Of a DNA stretch of 64,000 bases, positions 52,601 through 63,480 are shown in pieces. The stretch spans positions 1-64,000 of the forward strand of contig CAJNDT010005390.1 in NCBI GenBank assembly GCA_905221615.1, written 5' to 3'. The notes beneath the pieces were generated by a model that worked only from the letters and a program-made list of their open reading frames with translations, was not told the DNA's origin and made no database searches. Origin of the DNA: Symbiodinium sp. CCMP2592 (taxonomy: Eukaryota; Sar; Dinophyceae; Suessiales; Symbiodiniaceae). The translations under genes and the position numbers were made by a program. Every line of letters starts with the position of its first letter. Position 1 is the first letter of the stretch.

Positions 52601-55600
52601 GGTGACGTGAAGTGCTGGGGATTGAGCAGCTTCCTGGGACTGGGTTTTGGCAGTGGAGGCTACATCGGCAGCAGCCCCAACGAGATGGGTGACGCCCTAC
52701 CTGCAGTAGACTTGGGCCCCCTTCCTGCCGTGCAGATCGCAGCCGGGGAATTCCACACCTGCGCCGCTGCTTGCCTGCATCCACTTCATCCAGTGCACTA
52801 GTCTCGTTCTATCGATCTCATCGTATCGTGGACATGCCGGTGCCAGGTCCTGTCCGACGGCTCGGTCAAATGCTGGGGTAGGAATGACAAGGGGCAACTT
52901 GGACACGGCAACGTTGAATTTGCGGGCGACCAGCCCGGTCAGATGGGCACCAACCTTTCCGTCACAGACCTGGGCGATGGCATGACGGTTGTCCGTATCA
53001 CGGTTGGCGGTAAGCACACCTGTGCGATCCTGCAAGACAGGACCCTCAAGTGCTGGGGCGGGGGAGAGAGTGGCGCGCCTGGGCCTCAGTTAGTCAGGGG
53101 ACTGCATGTGAAACAGTCGTTTTCCCAGAACACCGCAGCAGCCCATGCGACTGGAGGCTTGGCCAGGGCAACACAGAGAACTTGGGAGATGAGCCCTTAG
53201 AGATGGGCTCCAATCTCCGCGCGGTCGGCCTCGGCAATCTCGAGGTGTGGGATGTGAGTGTCGGCGAAAGCCACACCTGCGTGCTCTTGGAGGACGACAC
53301 CACGAGGTGCCTGCACTTCGCAACACAGCTCGTAGGTGCCCCAAACCATGAGTTTTGCGCATGGATGCTGTGCAGGTGCTGGGGTACAGGCAATGCTGGG
53401 CAGCTGGGCATTGGCAGCACCCTTAACGTCGGCCAGGTGCCAGGCGAGCTTGGTGTGGCTTTGGTGCCTGCGCGGCTCTTTCCTCTGACTTTGGGCGCTG
53501 GCCTTCAGGGTCTCAGCTTCGCCGAAGCCCATGGCCCTGCCAGAGGGTTACTTCAAATGCAGCACAACGGTTTCGTGGGCCTAGCCTGCGATGACGGCCT
53601 TGATGATCGGGTGGCTCAAGTGGCCTGCCGTGATCTCGGCATGGCCGGTGGCAGGGCCCTGACAGCCTTAGCAATGTGGGGTGCTGCGGGCGCTGGCACC
53701 ATCCTTGCTGACAACATTAGGTGTACCGGTGCAGAAGTAAGCCTTCGCGACTGCGAATTTCGTGGCTGGCATCTGCACGACTGCACTCTTCAAGAAGCCG
53801 CAGGCCGTAGAAGTGAAAGCTAGGACGGACTGCTTGTAGATGAGCCCATGTGCGTGGATGTGCAGTCATGGTTCATGACGTGAACACATGTGTTGATCAT
53901 GAGCCGAGGTCACGCCAATATAAATAAGAAGGTGGCCTCGGACTGCTAATGCTAATGCTTGCACGAACAGAATGAGGCACATTATCCAAAGGATCCGACG
54001 ACATAGGAATTGGGGCCCCCAGGCTCGCAACTCCACAATCCCCAAAACTCTTCAAACCTTCATCCCTCATCTTTCACACGAACCTTGAGAAACGATCACG
54101 TGGCGTGTCTTCCTTGTGCAGGGGCCCATGCTCACCTGCACGTCCCGTGTTTTCCCTGCGCAGGGGCTGTGCTCACCTGCACATGCCGGCACACCTGCAA
54201 CATGATGTGTTTCTTGAGTTTGTCTGGTGGCTATGCAGGTCTTGAGTGCGAGTCGGATGCCTGGAGCGACTTCACACCCGCCGCAAGCCCAGCCGGGCGC
54301 CAGGACGCTTCTATGGTCTGGGACAGTGAGACTCAGTCTGCATGGATGTTCGGGGGCCATGCCAGCAATGCCTTCCTCTACTTTGCGGACCTCTGGCGCT
54401 ACGACTGGCCTCGACGAGCTTGGACTGAGATCCTGCCGTTGAGTGAAGGACCCGCCCCCGGTGCCAGATGGGGCCACGCAGCCGTGTGGCACGTGCATTC
54501 CAGGTCTATGCTGGTGTTTGGAGGCAAATTCCAAGTCACCTTCTACGATGACATTTGGCAATTTCGCAGCACGGACAGCACTTGGAGGCAATTGCCTGCC
54601 ATGGCGAAGCCGTCGGCACGCGCCTACCACAGTGCGATCCTGGACCCGGTGGAGGGTGCGGTGCTAGTTTTTGGAGGAGAGAGCAGCAGCCAGGTGTTGG
54701 AGGACCTCCAGCGCTACAGCCTCGCCGACGGCCAGTGGAGCAAGTCTGGCGCGACGGGTCCCGGAGCCCGCAGTCGACACACTGCCGTCTGGGTGCCCGC
54801 AACCCGCTCCATGCTCGTTTTAGGCGGGTGGAGCGGGCAGCAGTATCTGGATGACTTGCGTAGCTACGACGCTTCGGCAGGCACCTGGGCCGAGGTATCA
54901 GCCGCAGGATATTGGCCCACTGCTCGTGCTGGGCATGCCGCCGCATGGGACCCTGTTTCAATGAGCATGCTGGTCATGGGCGGCATCACCAATGTAACCA
55001 GCGACCTCAGCTACGATGCCTCCATCTACAATTACAGCCTCTTGACGAACTCTTGGAAGGAAGAGGGCTTGCAACGCCAGCTCTTAGGCCCAACCGGCCG
55101 TACCGGTCATGGCATTGTTTGGGACTACGCTTCTCGCGGCTTGCTGTGCTTCGGTGGCTTCAATGCCTCCTACTTGCAGCAAACCTGGCGATACGTGGTC
55201 AGTCAGACCAGCTCGCCCTTGCTGGTCAGCTGCCAGCAGGGCCGCAACTGTTCCTTCCGCTGGAATGCTTCCGGCTCTGTTGCCGCGAAACGCACCTGCT
55301 CCGACCAGGATATCTTGGGAGGACTCCCCACACCACTCTCGGAAGCGGAGGAGGAGGATCTCTGGACGTTCGGAGTAAATGCATCCCCTTTCTTCACACA
55401 ACCGGGTCATCACCGCCTCTGCTGGTGTGATGTCGTCAACTGCAGCCACCCCGACAACTTCAGCGTGACAGTGGGCTACTTTGTCCTGGAGGGGCCGCAG
55501 CTGCAGCAGTCCGCTCAATGCTACCTAGGCAGAGACTGTACGATTTCAGAGTGGCGAGGAGTCGGCATCTCCGCGAACGACAGCGTCGTGATGCAGAGCC

Positions 55601-58600
55601 GATGCGGCGAAGGGCCGCGGCTCTCCTCCTCCTCCTACTCCCAGCGCTCGGTCGGCGTCTCCTTCAACGAGTCCTACGGTTGGCACACCTTGCACGTGGG
55701 CTTCCTCGACCCAGCGGAGGGCCTCAAACCGGAAGCTCTGGAGCTTTGCTGGTGCCCTGCTGCGGCGGCCCCTTGCGCTTCGGCGGAGGACTTCCTCGTG
55801 GTCGCCCTGAGCCTGGACGTGATCTGCCCGCCCGGCGAGTACAGCGAAGGGCCGGGCGCTTCCTGCCTGCCCTGCCCACCGAGCTTCTTCTGCCCCGGCG
55901 GTTCGGAATTGCAGAGCTGTCCGTCGTCGAGCACTTCGATGCAGGGCTCAAGTCCGCCGCTCAGCACTGCGAGCCTCGCACGCTGGACGCACAGCAACGG
56001 ATCGTCAGATTCGCCCTCTTTTGCCGAGGCCAACTCTCCGAATGCCTTTGCCTTCAAGGGCGCTACTGGGATGCAGAGAGCGCCATCTGCCTGGCGTGCC
56101 CCGCTGGGTCTTCGACGTTGCAGGCGGGTTGTCTGCAGGTTCGTAGGTAGCTGCTTGAGGTTTCTTCTGCTTCTTCTCTTCCTCGTCTTTTCGGTTGAAC
56201 GGCCCTGCTTGTGACTGGAGGAGGGGGCCACCAGCCTTGCGTCCTGCACTTGCATGCCGGGCTTCTTCGCGACGCAGCCCGACAATCCGGCAGTTTGCGA
56301 AGCCTGCGGCGTGGGCTTCTTCTGTGCAGGGGGCCTGCAGACCCCGCAGCCGTGTGCGCCGTCCCAAACCACCGAGAGCGACACGTCAGCCAACAGATCC
56401 CAGTGTGTTTGCAGGCCCGGCAGCTTCTTGGAAGACGGGCTTTGCGCCCCGTGTCCGGTTGGATTTTTCAAGGGCAGCGTCGGAGACTTCCCGTGCTCGC
56501 CATGTGGTACTGGCACCTTCAGCAACGGCACAGGAAGCACAGAGCCTTGCAGATGCCAACAGGGCTATGGTTTTGACGAGGAGATCACACAGTGCAGACC
56601 ATGCCTTCCGGGCGAATACAAAGCACTGGTAGGCGACACTCCGTGCAGCCGCTGCTCTACCAATAAGACTTCTGTGGAGGGCGCCGCGTCTCCCCTTGAC
56701 TGTCGATGCCGCTCAGGTCTTGCAGCAGAGGGTGAGGGCTGCCGAGACTGCCGAGAAGGCTTCTTCTGCCCGGGCCAGGGTGAAGAGCGGCGATGCCAGG
56801 ATGATGCCACCTCACGCAGGGGCTCCATCCTGCAGGCAGATTGCCTATGCCTCCCAGGCTACTATGCCCTTGAAGCTCAGGGCATCTGTGAGCCTTGCCA
56901 ACCTGGACGCTACAAGCCCACGCTGGCCAACGATCCATCTTGCCCATTACAGTGCCCCACGAATGCCGAGAGTGCCAATGCGTCCACCAACTTAACAGAG
57001 TGCTTCTGCATGCCAGGATTTTACGCAGTGCTCGATGAAGGATCCCTCTCCAGGTGCGCCAGTTGTGCCTTCCTTCCTCATTTGCAATGCTTGGGTGGTT
57101 TTCACACTCAGGCGGGCATCACTCAGTTGGGGAACCACAAGCTGCCTGTCGCCCGGCCGGGCTACTTCCAGACAGGAGTGACAATCGCCGTGAAGTGCAC
57201 GGCCGTCACGTCCACTGGCCTCAGCGCTTGCCTCGGAGGGCAGCTATGCGCGCAAGATGACACGGTGGAATGCTTCGGCAAGTATAGCAACGCTTGCGAC
57301 GAAGGCTCCACCGGGTTCTTTTGTGGAGAATGCCCAGCTGGTTGGGCCAGGAGTGCCTTCCGGCAGCCATGCGAACCGTGTGCTGCTGGTGCTGTTTTGC
57401 CACTGGTAGCCTCTGTCATCATCGATGTTGGCACGAAGGTCGCGGGTGCCGAACGGTTGCCGATTTTAAGGGGGTGTTTGCAAAGCCGCCCCTCAATCCT
57501 AGAAGTTGTCCGCAGCAAGGGAAGTGTAAGAAACGGGAGGGAGCGGGTCATAGCGGGGGAAGCGGACAGGCCACGATCAACTTCGTGGTCGCGGCCATGG
57601 CCGCAATGGCGGCAGTCAGAGCCAGCAGCAAGCTCCACACCGTGATGATCCGCATCGCCGTCCAGTGGCTGGCTGCCTGCTCGGTCCTGACGGCTTTCGA
57701 CCTCACACAGATTCCACTCGAGAATGCGGAGACCCAGGGAGATCAGGAAGAGTATCCACTCTTCCCATGGCCTGCGCAGGTGGCGGTTGAAGGAGGGTCC
57801 TTTGAACCCGAGATTTGACCCGCCCCTGAAAACCCGTTTCGCCCCGCAGCAGGTCAGCGCAGCGATGCGCGGCCTCTTCGAGACCCTCACGCTGACGCCG
57901 GTGCTGACATCTGTCAACTCGGCCACACAGTGCTTCGCCCAGGCCAGGTAACAGTAGGCTCCCATAGGGACACAAATCGAAACAGCATGTCAATGTGGAA
58001 GCTGACAGTGCCGCAAGGCTATAGGGAAAATACAAGTAAGATAAGTAAGAGCTCGAGTTCTGTGTTGCCTGAAATCCTAAACCTATCCACGAGGCTCAAA
58101 CTCTGGATCAGATTCCGCAAGCCAGTATACTATACTCCTTAATCAGCTTCTGTTTCATCGCTTACGCTTGCAATCTGAACTGAGAGTGTCGTCTGAATGG
58201 TCGTGTAGCGACTCGTGCAGCCTAGCGGTTTCGGACTCCGTCAGGAGCTTGCTCCTGACATCACTGCCCCACGCGTCGCCTTTGGAGTGTACCACCTCGC
58301 CTTACCTCTCTTGGTCATGATCGGCATTCTTCTGCTCTCCTTCGTGGTGGTGCATGTGGTGGTGCCTTTGGGGCAGCGTTTCGGCTTCTCCTTCAACGAG
58401 TCCGGACGTAGCATGAACCATCTGCGCAAGATCATAGACCCGATGCTCAAAGAGGTTTTGCGCAAACCCGTCGCTCCCATGACCGAAGCTCCCATCACAA
58501 CAAGCCCGTCTGACGCCTTCTCTTGGGCGGACTTGCAGCGCACGGGCACCTTGGGGAACCTCACCACGGCTCAGTTGCAGCAAGCGGCGGAGAACCCGGA

Positions 58601-60771
58601 TGGCTTCTTGCGCACGGCTGCAGCCGGGTCGCGAGAGCTCCTGGTCAGCGCCTGTGCGGCTCGTGCTGCCCAGCTGCATCCGCAGGCCGAGGCCCAGGAG
58701 CTTTACCAAGAGCTGGCGAAGGCACCACACCTGAACTTGACATGCTGCAGACTTCCTGTTTGAAGAGCTGTGGCATTCTGTGCTGCAATCGCACTTGCGC
58801 AGGCGGATCTCCGACACTTCCTGACCGCGGACTTCGCCACTCGGTCTCCGGATTTTACGGCAATGCTGGACAAGGTCTTGGATGCGGCATTCACCTTCGA
58901 CGAGGAGACCGTGCCCGTACCGAAGGAAGGCCCTGAGCAAGAAGAGGCTGACGAGCTCCGGCTCGTGGGCTCGGAGCACGCGCCTTGCGACGTCGTGGTT
59001 GCCTTGCCCACGGACGCAATGCGCGGACCCAAGAGCTGAGCCCTCATGGCCTCCTGAGCGTCGTGCGTTTTGCTCCCGAGGCCAGAGAAGAAACCTGGGG
59101 AACAGAGCACCTTCAGCTTTACATCTTTGGAAAACCGAGCAAGCCTGATGGACTCTCTAAATTTCGGCCTCTTCTCGCCGGCACCTCGCTTCGTCGAGCT
59201 CGCATACCAGAGCGTGCCTATCATTTGGGTGAGCCTGGTCTCTCTGTGGCCTGGGCTACTGTCAAGCTTCCTGCAGATGATCTGGTGCGTGTCGGTTCTG
59301 GAAGACGATGTGCTGGTGAGCCGCCTGCTGCCCAACCCTTCCGTCATTTGCTGGTCCGACGAGCACCTGGTTTCTGCGCGCTTCGCCGTTGCTGGGCTCG
59401 TCGTGTGGTGCCTGGGCATACCGATTGCGCTGGCCACCGTCTTGTTTCGCCTCCCGGATAGGCAGGCTCCTGACAACTTCAGGCCTGGGCGAGAGACGGG
59501 GCCATGCAGGGTGCGCAAGACTTGAACGAAGCCCTGATGCGCAGGCGCTTTGGCTATTTCTTCCAGGGCCTGGAGCGACAGTTTTGGTGGTGGGATCTCC
59601 TCGTTAAGCGCTTCGCCGTGGCCTCAGATCGAAAACACCTCCGGCGAGTGCTTATCTTTGCAGTTTTTTTGTGAAAGATTCGCAGTGCCTCGAGAGATTC
59701 TATAATCTATAGAGTACAGCAGCAAAGTCAGCATAGGCTGCACTGAATATGTGGTCCGCGCAGTGCGGCACATTTGAGTACTTAAGCTCCATGTTCGGGC
59801 CAAAGAAGTGCATTTGCTCAGGACTTGGCGCTGATGATGCTGGTCGCCTACACTTCCCTCGTGCCGGATCAGAAGGCCAAGCTCGCGCTCTTCCCCGTCC
59901 TCTCGGGCTTCCAGGCAGGGAGCTGCTTCGCACAGCCCTACACTATGGCCCTAACCCATCGCAGCCCTGCGTTGAATAGCCGATAGCCGATTGGATGGGC
60001 GCAGTTGTATGCGGAGAGACGGGGAGGGCGGAACAAGAACATGTGAGGGCGCAGTGAATTGCTTGTTGCACGCAGCGAGAGGGAGGAGAGCGCGGAGAAG
60101 CGGCTGCCCCACACATGCAAAGGGAAGCAGTGACAACAGACGTTGATGGAGTTGCGACTTGCCGTAGCGCATAAGTAACACCTGTGGTCGGCGGTCCAAC
60201 GCATGCCCGCACCCAAGCCTTGCCCTGCGAACCCTCCTGCTGTGCATTCGGAATACCTACCTGACTTAGAGTGGGGCGGAGCTGTTGTTCCCTGTGACTG
60301 ATCTGTTCTCCCATCCATTTGCCCCCGAGCCTGCTGTGCACGCTTGGTCTGCAGCAGGCGCTGCTGGCATCGTGGGTCCGGCCCTATGCAAACGACCAGG
60401 CTGAGGTGCTGGACGTCTTGGAGGCCATCGCCGGGCCATCCGCTTGATTTAGTAATTTAGTAGGGCCTCCCGGCTCTCAAGGGCTTTCCGAGTGCTTCCT
60501 GCAGGTGACACTGTGCTCGATCCGGTTTCTGCTCTTCAGCGGAGTGGCGCTGCTTCTCAATCTGGAGACACCGACAGAGACGGCTCACACGCCACTGTGC
60601 CGATACCCTGAAGCTCCTAAGCCCTGTTTCCCATCACCGGTCCCAACCTGAACCCAAGCCAGGGTGGCCTACCTCCTCCTGCTGGTCTTGGTGCTCGCCT
60701 GCCTTTACTTCTTCGTCCACTTCACAGCCCAGGTCTGGCCAAGACACCAGACGGTGACGTCAGTTTTGTAG
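46640..60771 (+). CDS. Giant receptor-like protein: MAM array, RCC1, SRCR, kelch, Cys-rich repeats and multi-pass membrane region (copy 2)
   Basis: Exons that join in frame: to 46700, 46736-46912, 46976-47866, 47931-48815, 48880-49764, 49829-50707, 50772-52432, 52477-52765, 52847-53088, 53157-53306, 53376-53803, from 54239, to 56123, 56221-57438, 57570-57773, 57853-57947, then further membrane exons to TAG at 60769-60771. Between 46976 and 53803 every exon length closes the phase exactly, which is strong support for one gene. Introns are 35-435 nt; donors are mostly GC, some GT. The first donor (46701) is the least sure, and the junctions near 55.96 kb and after 57947 are unresolved. Domain order suggests a cell-surface protein with a large adhesive or ligand-binding exterior. 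I see no signal peptide because the 5' end is not located. No frame lesion was found, so this is the likely functional copy. Confidence 0.75.
46691..51945 (+). repeat. MAM-like domain array built from ~949-bp tandem units
   Basis: About eleven MAM-like domains in a row. Two types alternate. Type A is CDFESDFCAW...IYTEAS...ILTSDLFDPS...RFYFHMYG...DIGLDGI; type B is CEFSLDTCLWQ...WQLAGDADGQWLEA...FDYELNG...VALELQHQ...RLLANS. Each has the paired C-x-F-x4-C-x-W start typical of MAM domains, which mediate adhesion in metazoan surface proteins. Units repeat every 946-949 bp (for example 47628, 48577, 49523), and each carries an intron at the same place (46913-46975, 47867-47930, 48816-48879, 49765-49828, 50708-50771). 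Type-B copies are nearly identical, so expansion or homogenisation is recent. A different final MAM (CTFENDTCKWLGDWQ, 51510-51940) precedes RCC1. Confidence 0.8.
51955..53510 (+). other. RCC1-type repeats, seven in a row
   Basis: Each repeat has the form V..V..G.xHTCA+L..G.+KCWG, then GxLGxG, then GDEPxEMGxNLPAVDLG. The seven start near FHNCAVLKAQGLLKCWG, WHTCAVLETGVLKCFG, FHTCALLRGGSVKCFG, LSCALSSQGDVKCWG, FHTCA|VLSDGSVKCWG, KHTCAILQDRTLKCWG and SHTCVLLEDDTTR|CWG (bars mark introns). Seven is the number needed for a closed RCC1-type beta-propeller. Each repeat has a Cys pair (HTC...KC) unlike cytosolic RCC1, consistent with an extracellular, disulfide-stabilised version. Confidence 0.8.
53511..54253 (+). 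other. SRCR domain (scavenger receptor cysteine-rich)
   Basis: The exon ending at 53803 encodes GLACDDGLDDRVAQVACRDL, GAGTILADNIRCTGAEVSLR and DCEFRGW...DCTLQEAAG. That gives five of the six group-A SRCR cysteines. The sixth comes from the next exon after splicing 53803|54239, giving AAGLEC, which matches the usual AG-x-x-C end of SRCR domains. SRCR domains bind proteins and polyanionic ligands on cell surfaces. The intron (435 nt, GC-AG) holds short GTGCAGGGGC/CTCACCTGCAC repeats and is 88 nt in copy 1. Confidence 0.8.
54270..55200 (+). other. Six kelch repeats
   Basis: Repeats have the form R.gHtAvWd...rsmlvFGG......ddlwrYd....W: MVWDSETQSAWMFGG, AAVWHVHSRSMLVFGG, AILDPVEGAVLVFGG, AVWVPATRSMLVLGG, AAWDPVSMSMLVMGG and IVWDYASRGLLCFGG. 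Six matches a closed kelch beta-propeller. Copy 1 (from 25889) has the same six. Kelch propellers are protein-interaction modules; next to SRCR and RCC1 this would give two propellers in one exterior. Confidence 0.85.
55201..57438 (+). other. CWC modules and cysteine-rich GCC2/GCC3-like repeats
   Basis: First come two related modules, each with a G-x2-C beginning and a CWC near the end (CQQGRNCSFRWNASG...HHRLCWCDVVNCSHPDNFSV, then CYLGRDCTISEWRG...ALELCWCPAAAAPCASAEDF). Then ephrin-receptor-like units CPPGEYSEGPGASCLPCPPS, CLACPAGSSTLQ|EGATSLASCTC, MPGFFATQPDNPAVCEACGV, CPVGFFKGSVGDFPCSPCG, CLPGEYKALVGDTPCSRCS and CQPGRYKPTLANDPSCPLQC. The pattern CxPGxx...C..C....S..GA.....C.C is typical of protist multi-pass surface proteins. 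An intron at 56124-56220 (GC-AG, 97 nt) falls inside one unit. Confidence 0.75.
57439..60771 (+). other. Multi-pass membrane region
   Basis: After GT-AG intron 57439-57569 come hydrophobic segments in separate exons: ATINFVVAAMAAMAAV, VFGVYHLALPLLVMIGILLL then SFVVVHVVVP (about 58270-58370, first V inferred), PIIWVSLVSLWPGLLSSFLQ (about 59218), FAVAGLVVWCLGIPIALATV (about 59384), MMLVAYTSLVP (about 59837), CSIRFLLFSGVALLL (about 60513) and VAYLLLLVLVLACLYFFVHF (about 60664). Between them is MRRRFGYFFQGLERQFWWWD, matching the YGFL..G....WWWE motif seen C-terminally in many protist proteins with GCC2/GCC3 repeats. A cytoplasmic loop (58400-58740) is charged. No kinase or cyclase domain follows; the stop comes soon after the last helix. 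The segment 59940-60340 looks like a long intron. Confidence 0.65.
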
Positions 60772-61079
60772 GTCTTAGCGAGTAATTTCACACGACATCA
60801 GGATCGCGGTCTATCGTCAAATGCTGTTTGTCCATCGTGGTGTGGTTACTATTCGTAGGCCTTAGCTAGCTGTCACTGTCGCTGTCGTGATCGTCTTTAC
60901 ATATCTGCAGTCATATCACTGTTATCCGATATCAACCTAGGTACCAGTGCCAGTACCAGGCTGTCAGCTTGGTGCCCGAAGCCCATGTGCCGGTATCGTC
61001 TGGGTGTTTCTGCGCTTATGTGTTCTTAGTGCCCGACGAATTCGCACGGTTGCAGGGTTCGATCACTGTCACGCCTTTC

Positions 61080-63480
61080 CCGGGCTCGGGCTTCCGGTTC
61101 TCAAATTCTCCAGTTGCTTTCGAGTGGTTTGCTCCTTTTTCTTAGTCCTTTTCTCGAGCGGTTTGCTGCTTGTTTACAGATTCTCTAGTCTCTTTCGAAC
61201 GGTTTGCTCCTTGTTCTGTTCCTTTGGAGCGGTTTCCTGCGTGTTCTCAAAGTCTCTAGTTTCTTTCGAGCGGATTGCTCCCGTGTTCTCAATCAAATTC
61301 TCCAGTGGTTTGCTCCGGTGTTCTCAAATTCTCTAGTGTATTTGGAGCGTGTTGCTCCTTGCTCTCAAATTTTTTAAGTATCTTTGGAGCGGTTCGTTCC
61401 TGGTGTTCTGAACAAGTTTTCTAGTCTCTCTCGAGCAGTTTCGCGCCTTGTTCTCAAATTCTCTAGTCTCTTCCGAGCGGCTTGCTCCTTGTTCTCAAAT
61501 TCTCGCGTTTCTTTCGAGTGGTGAGCTCCTTGTTCTCAAAATCGCTGGTCTCTCTCTGGGCGGCTTGATTTTTGTTTTCAATGACTCCAGTCTCTTTCAA
61601 TCTCGACGGGGCGGTTTGCTCTTTTCTGTCAATTTCACTCTTCTCTTTTGAGCGGTTTGCCACTTGTCGCAAATTCTCTAGACTTTTGTGAGTGGTTAGC
61701 TCCTGGTTCTCAAGTTGTCTAGTTCCGTTCGAGCCGTTTGCTCCTTGTCTCCTTGTTCACAACCTCCCTAGTTTAGTTTCAGCGGTTTGCTCCTTCTTCT
61801 GTTCCTTTGGAGCGGTTTCCTCCTTGTTCTCGAAGTCTCTAGTCCTTGTCGAGCGGTTTGCTCCCATGTTCTTTGGAGCGATTTGCTCCTTGATTTATTC
61901 CCTACTCTCTTTCGAGCAGTTTGCTCCTTATTTTCTGTAAGCTTTTCGAACTGTTTGCTCCTTGTTCTCGAATTCTCTAGTCTCTTTCGAGCGGTTGGTT
62001 CCTTTTCTCGAGTTCTCGAGTCCTTGTATTGCTCTCAAATTTGCTACTCTCTTTCGAGCGGTTTGCTCCTTGTTCTCAAATTCTTCTGTTTCTTTCGAGA
62101 GGTTTGCTCCTTGTTCTCAGATTGGGCGGTTTGCTCCTGGTTCTCAAATTCTCTAGTCTCTTTCAAGCGTTTTCAAGTTCTCTAGTGTCTGTCGAACGTT
62201 GCTCCTTGTGTTCTCAGATTTGATGGTCGTTTTTCGGAGCGAATTGCTCCTCCTTGTCAAAGTTCTAATTTCTGTTGTTTGTTTTGCTCTTTGTTCTCAA
62301 TTCCCGAGTCTCTTTCGAGCGGTTTGCTCCTTGTTCTTAAATTCTGCAGTCTGTTTCGAGCGGTATGCTCGTTGTTCTGAAATTCTGTAGTCTTTTTTCA
62401 AGCCGTTTGCTGCCAGTTGTTAACTTCTCTAGTCTCAGTGGAACGGTTTGCTCGTTGCGTTGTCAAGCTTTCCAGTCTTTTGTCAAGCGTTTTGCTTCTA
62501 TTTTCTCAAATCCTCTAGTTTTTTTCAAGCTGTTTGCTCCGTGTTCTTAAATTCTCTAGTCTTTTTCGAGCATTTTGCCCCTTGTTCTCAAACTTTGTAG
62601 TCTTTTCTTGAGCGGCTTGCCCCTTGTTCTCAAACTCCTAGTCTCTTTCGGGCGGCTCCCACCATGGTCGCAAGCTCTCTAATCTCTTTGAAGCGGTGCG
62701 CGCCTTGTGTTCTGAATTTCTTTGGTATTTCTTTTAGCGGTTTGCTTTTCTATTTTCAACTGTTTTGGTTTCTTTGGCCTGGTTTGCTCCTTGTTCTTCA
62801 GTCTTTACTCTTTTCGAGCGGCTTGCTCCTTGTTCTGAAATTCCCCAGTCTCTTTCGGGCGGCTTGGTCCTTGTTCCCAAAATCGTTAGTACCTTTGGAG
62901 CTGTTTGCTCCTTGTTCTCAAATCCTCTAATCTCTTTCGATCGGTTTGCTTTCTCTAATCTCTTCGGGAGGTTTGCCCCCTGTTCTCAACTGCTGTTATC
63001 TTTTTCAAGCGGTTCGCCTTCGTTTTCTGTCCCCTTCGAGCGGTTTGACCAATTGCTTCAAGGCCTCTTGCTTCTTTCTCTCAAATTCTTTAGTCTCCGT
63101 CGCGTGGTTTGCTCTTTGTTCTCAAAGTCGCCAGTCCTTTTCGAGCGTTTTGCTCCTTGCTATGAATTTTTAAACCCTTTAGTCTCTTTCGAGCGGTTTG
63201 CTCCTTGGAGTCAAATTATCTAGTCTCGTTCGAGCGGTTAGCTTTTTGTCCTGAAATTCTGTAGTCTCTCTTTCGAGCGGGTCACTGCTTGTTCTCAAAT
63301 GCTCGAGTCTTTTTCGAGTGGTTCGCTTTGTGCTCTCTTTCTCCAGGCTCTTTCGAGCGGTTTGCTGCCTTGTCTCAAATTCTCTAGTCTATTTCGAGCG
63401 GTTTGCTCCTTATTCTCAAATGCTCTAGTCTCTTTCAAGCGGTTTGCTCCGCGTTCTCAGTCTTTGGTCTTTTTTGAGTG
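61080..63480 (+). repeat. ~41-bp minisatellite, array 2
   Basis: The same unit family as at 33290-36200 (CTTTCGAGCGGTTTGCTCC with TTGTTCTCAAATTCTCTAG). It is about 500 bp shorter, with blocks missing relative to array 1. It lies at the same place downstream of the receptor-like gene, so it was copied together with it. Confidence 0.9.

Noticed and set aside
54010-54238. N-terminal extension of the kelch frame (MGPPGSQLHNP...)
   Set aside because: It lies in the intron between SRCR and kelch exons; the conserved acceptor at 54238 and the SRCR cysteine argue against it.
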